DNA of 64,000 nt. Origin: CAWCWK01 sp963842125 (lineage in GTDB: Bacteria; Pseudomonadota; Alphaproteobacteria; Rhizobiales; CAWCWK01). The position numbers and the translations under genes are program-made. Within the stretch, counting starts at the first letter, position 1; the number at the start of each line of letters is the position of its first letter. The notes below the pieces were generated by a model. That model worked only from the letters and a program-made list of their open reading frames with translations, was not told where the DNA came from and searched no databases. The stretch is from positions 186,001-250,000 of the forward strand of contig CAWJFE010000005.1 of the NCBI GenBank assembly GCA_963842125.1. The letters are read 5' to 3'. Shown piece by piece: positions 62,376-64,000 of the stretch.

Positions 62376-64000
62376 ATGATACGAGTTGGGGTCGATGTCG
62401 GTGGTACGTTCACGGACGTGGTGCTGGAGCGGACACGGGCCGAGAACAATGGTGCCGGCGACCAGCAGGTCGTCGTGACCAAGGTGCCGAGCACGCCGGA
62501 GGACCAGTCCGAAGGTGTCGTCGCCGGCGTGCTTCAGGTCTGCCGGATCGCGGGCGTCGAGCCGGGCGATATCGACGTGCTCTTCCATGGCACGACGGTC
62601 GCCACCAACATGGTCATCGAGCGCAACGGCGCCGAAGTCGGCATGCTGACCACCAAGGGTTTTCGCGACATCCTCCACATGGCCCGGCACAAGCGGCCGC
62701 ACAATTTCAGCCTGCAATTCGACGTGCCCTGGCAGTCGAAGCCGCTCGTGAAACGGCGCAACCGCATTCCGGTGACGGAGCGGATCATGCCGCCGGACGG
62801 CAGCATCGACGTGGCGCTGGACGAGACGGAAGTGCGCGCCGCCGCCGAGCTCTTCGCCAAGCGCAAGCTCGACGCCGTCGTCATCTCCTTCCTCTTCTCC
62901 TTCCTCAACGACACGCACGAGCAGCGCGCCAAGGCGATCGTCAAGGAGGTCATGCCGGACGCTTTCATTTGCGCCTCGTCGGAGGTCGTGAACGTGATGC
63001 GCGAATACGAGCGCTTCTCGTCGACGGCGATGAACGCCTATATCGGCCCGAAGACCGCGCGCTACCTGCGCAGTCTCGAAGAGCGGCTGCGCTCCAACGG
63101 CATCGACGCGATCGTGCGGATCATGCAGTCGAATGGCGGAATCTCGACCATCGAGAACTCGTCCGAGCGGCCGATCGGCCTCCTTTTGTCGGGACCCGCC
63201 GGCGGCGTCATCGGCGGGCGCTGGACGGGCGGGCATTGCGACACCGGCAATGTCATCACGATCGACATCGGCGGCACGTCGGCCGACATCTCGGTCATCC
63301 AGGACGGCGAGCTGAGGATCAAGAACCCGCGCGACACGGAGGTCGCGAGCCTGCCCGTGCTGGTGCCGATGATCGATATCGACGCCATCGGCGCGGGCGG
63401 CGGCTCGATCGCCTATGTCGATCCGGGCGGCGCCTTCCGCGTCGGCCCGCGCTCGGCCGGTGCGGCGCCTGGGCCGGCCTGCTACGGGCGCGGCGGCACG
63501 GAGCCGACGGTGACGGATGCGCAGGTCGCCCTCGGCCGCCTCGACCCCGAGCACTTTCTCGGCGGCGATCTCTCCATCGACGCCGATCTCGCCAACAAGG
63601 CGATCGAGGAGCATATCGCCAAGCCGCTGGGCTTAAGCGTCACCGACGCGGCGCTCGGCATCCTCAAGATCATCAACAACAACATGGCGCTGGCGATCAA
63701 CGCCAACTCGGTCGCCAAGGGTATCGATCCGCGCGGCTTCACGCTGATGGGTTTCGGCGGCGCCGGTCCGCTCCACGCGGCGGCCCTGGCCGACATGATC
63801 CACGCGCGCGACGTCATATCGCCGCTCCAGCCCGGCATCACCGCCGCGATGGGGCTGCTCGTGACGGACCTTCAATACGAATACACCCGCTCCGTCGTCG
63901 CCATGTTGAACACGGCCGACGACGACACCTTCGCCCGCCTCAACGCGCGTCGCCGAAGAGCTGACGGCGGAGGCCGATGCGCAGCTGGAATCGGACGGTA
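62376..64000 (+). CDS. hyuA: Hydantoinase/oxoprolinase subunit A (second HyuA), partial, frameshifted near 63945
   Basis: N-terminal ~540 residues, running off the window. RVGVDVGGTFTDVVLERT, LFHGTTVATNMVIERNGAE, REYERFSSTAMNAYIGPKTA, IMQSNGGISTIE, TIDIGGTSADISVI, GAGGGSIAYVDPGG, GPACYGRGGTEPTVTDAQVA and GFGGAGPLHAAALA are the actin-like ATPase blocks of HyuA. Near 63945-63952 the frame changes: the expected VAEELTAEADAQLESDG lies in the next frame. GGACGGAAG precedes ATG 62376. It is 30 bases after the amidase and would be followed by hyuB. It is distinct in sequence from the hyuA at 40838-42929. Confidence 0.86.
   Translation, partial: MIRVGVDVGGTFTDVVLERTRAENNGAGDQQVVVTKVPSTPEDQSEGVVAGVLQVCRIAGVEPGDIDVLFHGTTVATNMVIERNGAEVGMLTTKGFRDILHMARHKRPHNFSLQFDVPWQSKPLVKRRNRIPVTERIMPPDGSIDVALDETEVRAAAELFAKRKLDAVVISFLFSFLNDTHEQRAKAIVKEVMPDAFICASSEVVNVMREYERFSSTAMNAYIGPKTARYLRSLEERLRSNGIDAIVRIMQSNGGISTIENSSERPIGLLLSGPAGGVIGGRWTGGHCDTGNVITIDIGGTSADISVIQDGELRIKNPRDTEVASLPVLVPMIDIDAIGAGGGSIAYVDPGGAFRVGPRSAGAAPGPACYGRGGTEPTVTDAQVALGRLDPEHFLGGDLSIDADLANKAIEEHIAKPLGLSVTDAALGILKIINNNMALAINANSVAKGIDPRGFTLMGFGGAGPLHAAALADMIHARDVISPLQPGITAAMGLLVTDLQYEYTRSVVAMLNTADDDTFARLNARRRRADGGGRCAAGIGR

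Noticed and set aside
1..64000. CRISPR arrays, tRNA or rRNA genes
   Set aside because: I scanned for regularly spaced repeats and for tRNA-like arm and CCA patterns and found none that could be supported.

Overview
The window is GC-rich, densely packed DNA from an alphaproteobacterium, most likely of the order Hyphomicrobiales (Rhizobiales). This is inferred from the very high third-position GC, the abundance of TRAP, TctABC and polyamine-type ABC importers, GTGA/ATGA stop-start overlaps, and palindromic TAGAGC...GCTCTA intergenic elements. No rRNA, tRNA or CRISPR array was seen. Almost everything is catabolic accessory gene content: transporters, degradative enzymes and a local GntR/LysR/AraC regulator for each block. 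One envelope-sorting system is the exception.

Layout. 1-6796 (minus): polyamine-type ABC importer with a PfkB kinase and two SIS-domain proteins, a combination that recalls Amadori-compound (FrlB/FrlD-like) use. 7081-10365: ATZ/TRZ-type amidohydrolase, PuuE-type deacetylase-fold hydrolase and Asp/Glu/hydantoin racemase. 10366-12517: a gene graveyard with IS3 transposase, enolase-superfamily, IclR, oligopeptide ABC permease/ATPase and gamma-glutamyltransferase remnants, then an intact M20 peptidase and an IS630 scrap. 14085-20402: complete sialic-acid block (nanA divergent from a GntR regulator, TRAP siaPQM, nanE, nanK). 20591-30574: tctCBA, LysR, a fluoroacetate-dehalogenase-type hydrolase, a tartrate/D-malate dehydrogenase, an ICL/PEP-mutase-family lyase and a TRAP importer.

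30802-37324: exosortase (XrtT-like), its probable target (VIT plus vWA protein with a C-terminal TPEP/transmembrane/Arg sorting signal), and an OmpR-type response regulator and histidine kinase. 37748-44674: TAXI-TRAP importer facing a hydantoinase/oxoprolinase pair (hyuA, hyuB). 44864-51183: AraC, LysR, then pxpA, a biotin carrier, a biotin carboxylase, pxpB and pxpC, i.e. a biotin-dependent variant of 5-oxoprolinase-like lactam or amide hydrolysis. 51170-64000: a second polyamine-type ABC system (two binding proteins, two ATPases, two permeases) with two SDR dehydrogenases, an amidase and another hyuA, next to a GntR-type regulator.

The sequence as given carries about nine single-base-type frameshifts in otherwise well conserved genes (at about 1.67, 27.66, 28.62, 32.70, 34.33, 41.01, 43.69, 43.96 and 63.95 kb), one of them in a G6 run. 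Their even spread suggests consensus errors more than true decay; the 10.4-12.5 kb region, by contrast, looks truly decayed. Frameshifted genes are given below as one feature across both frames.
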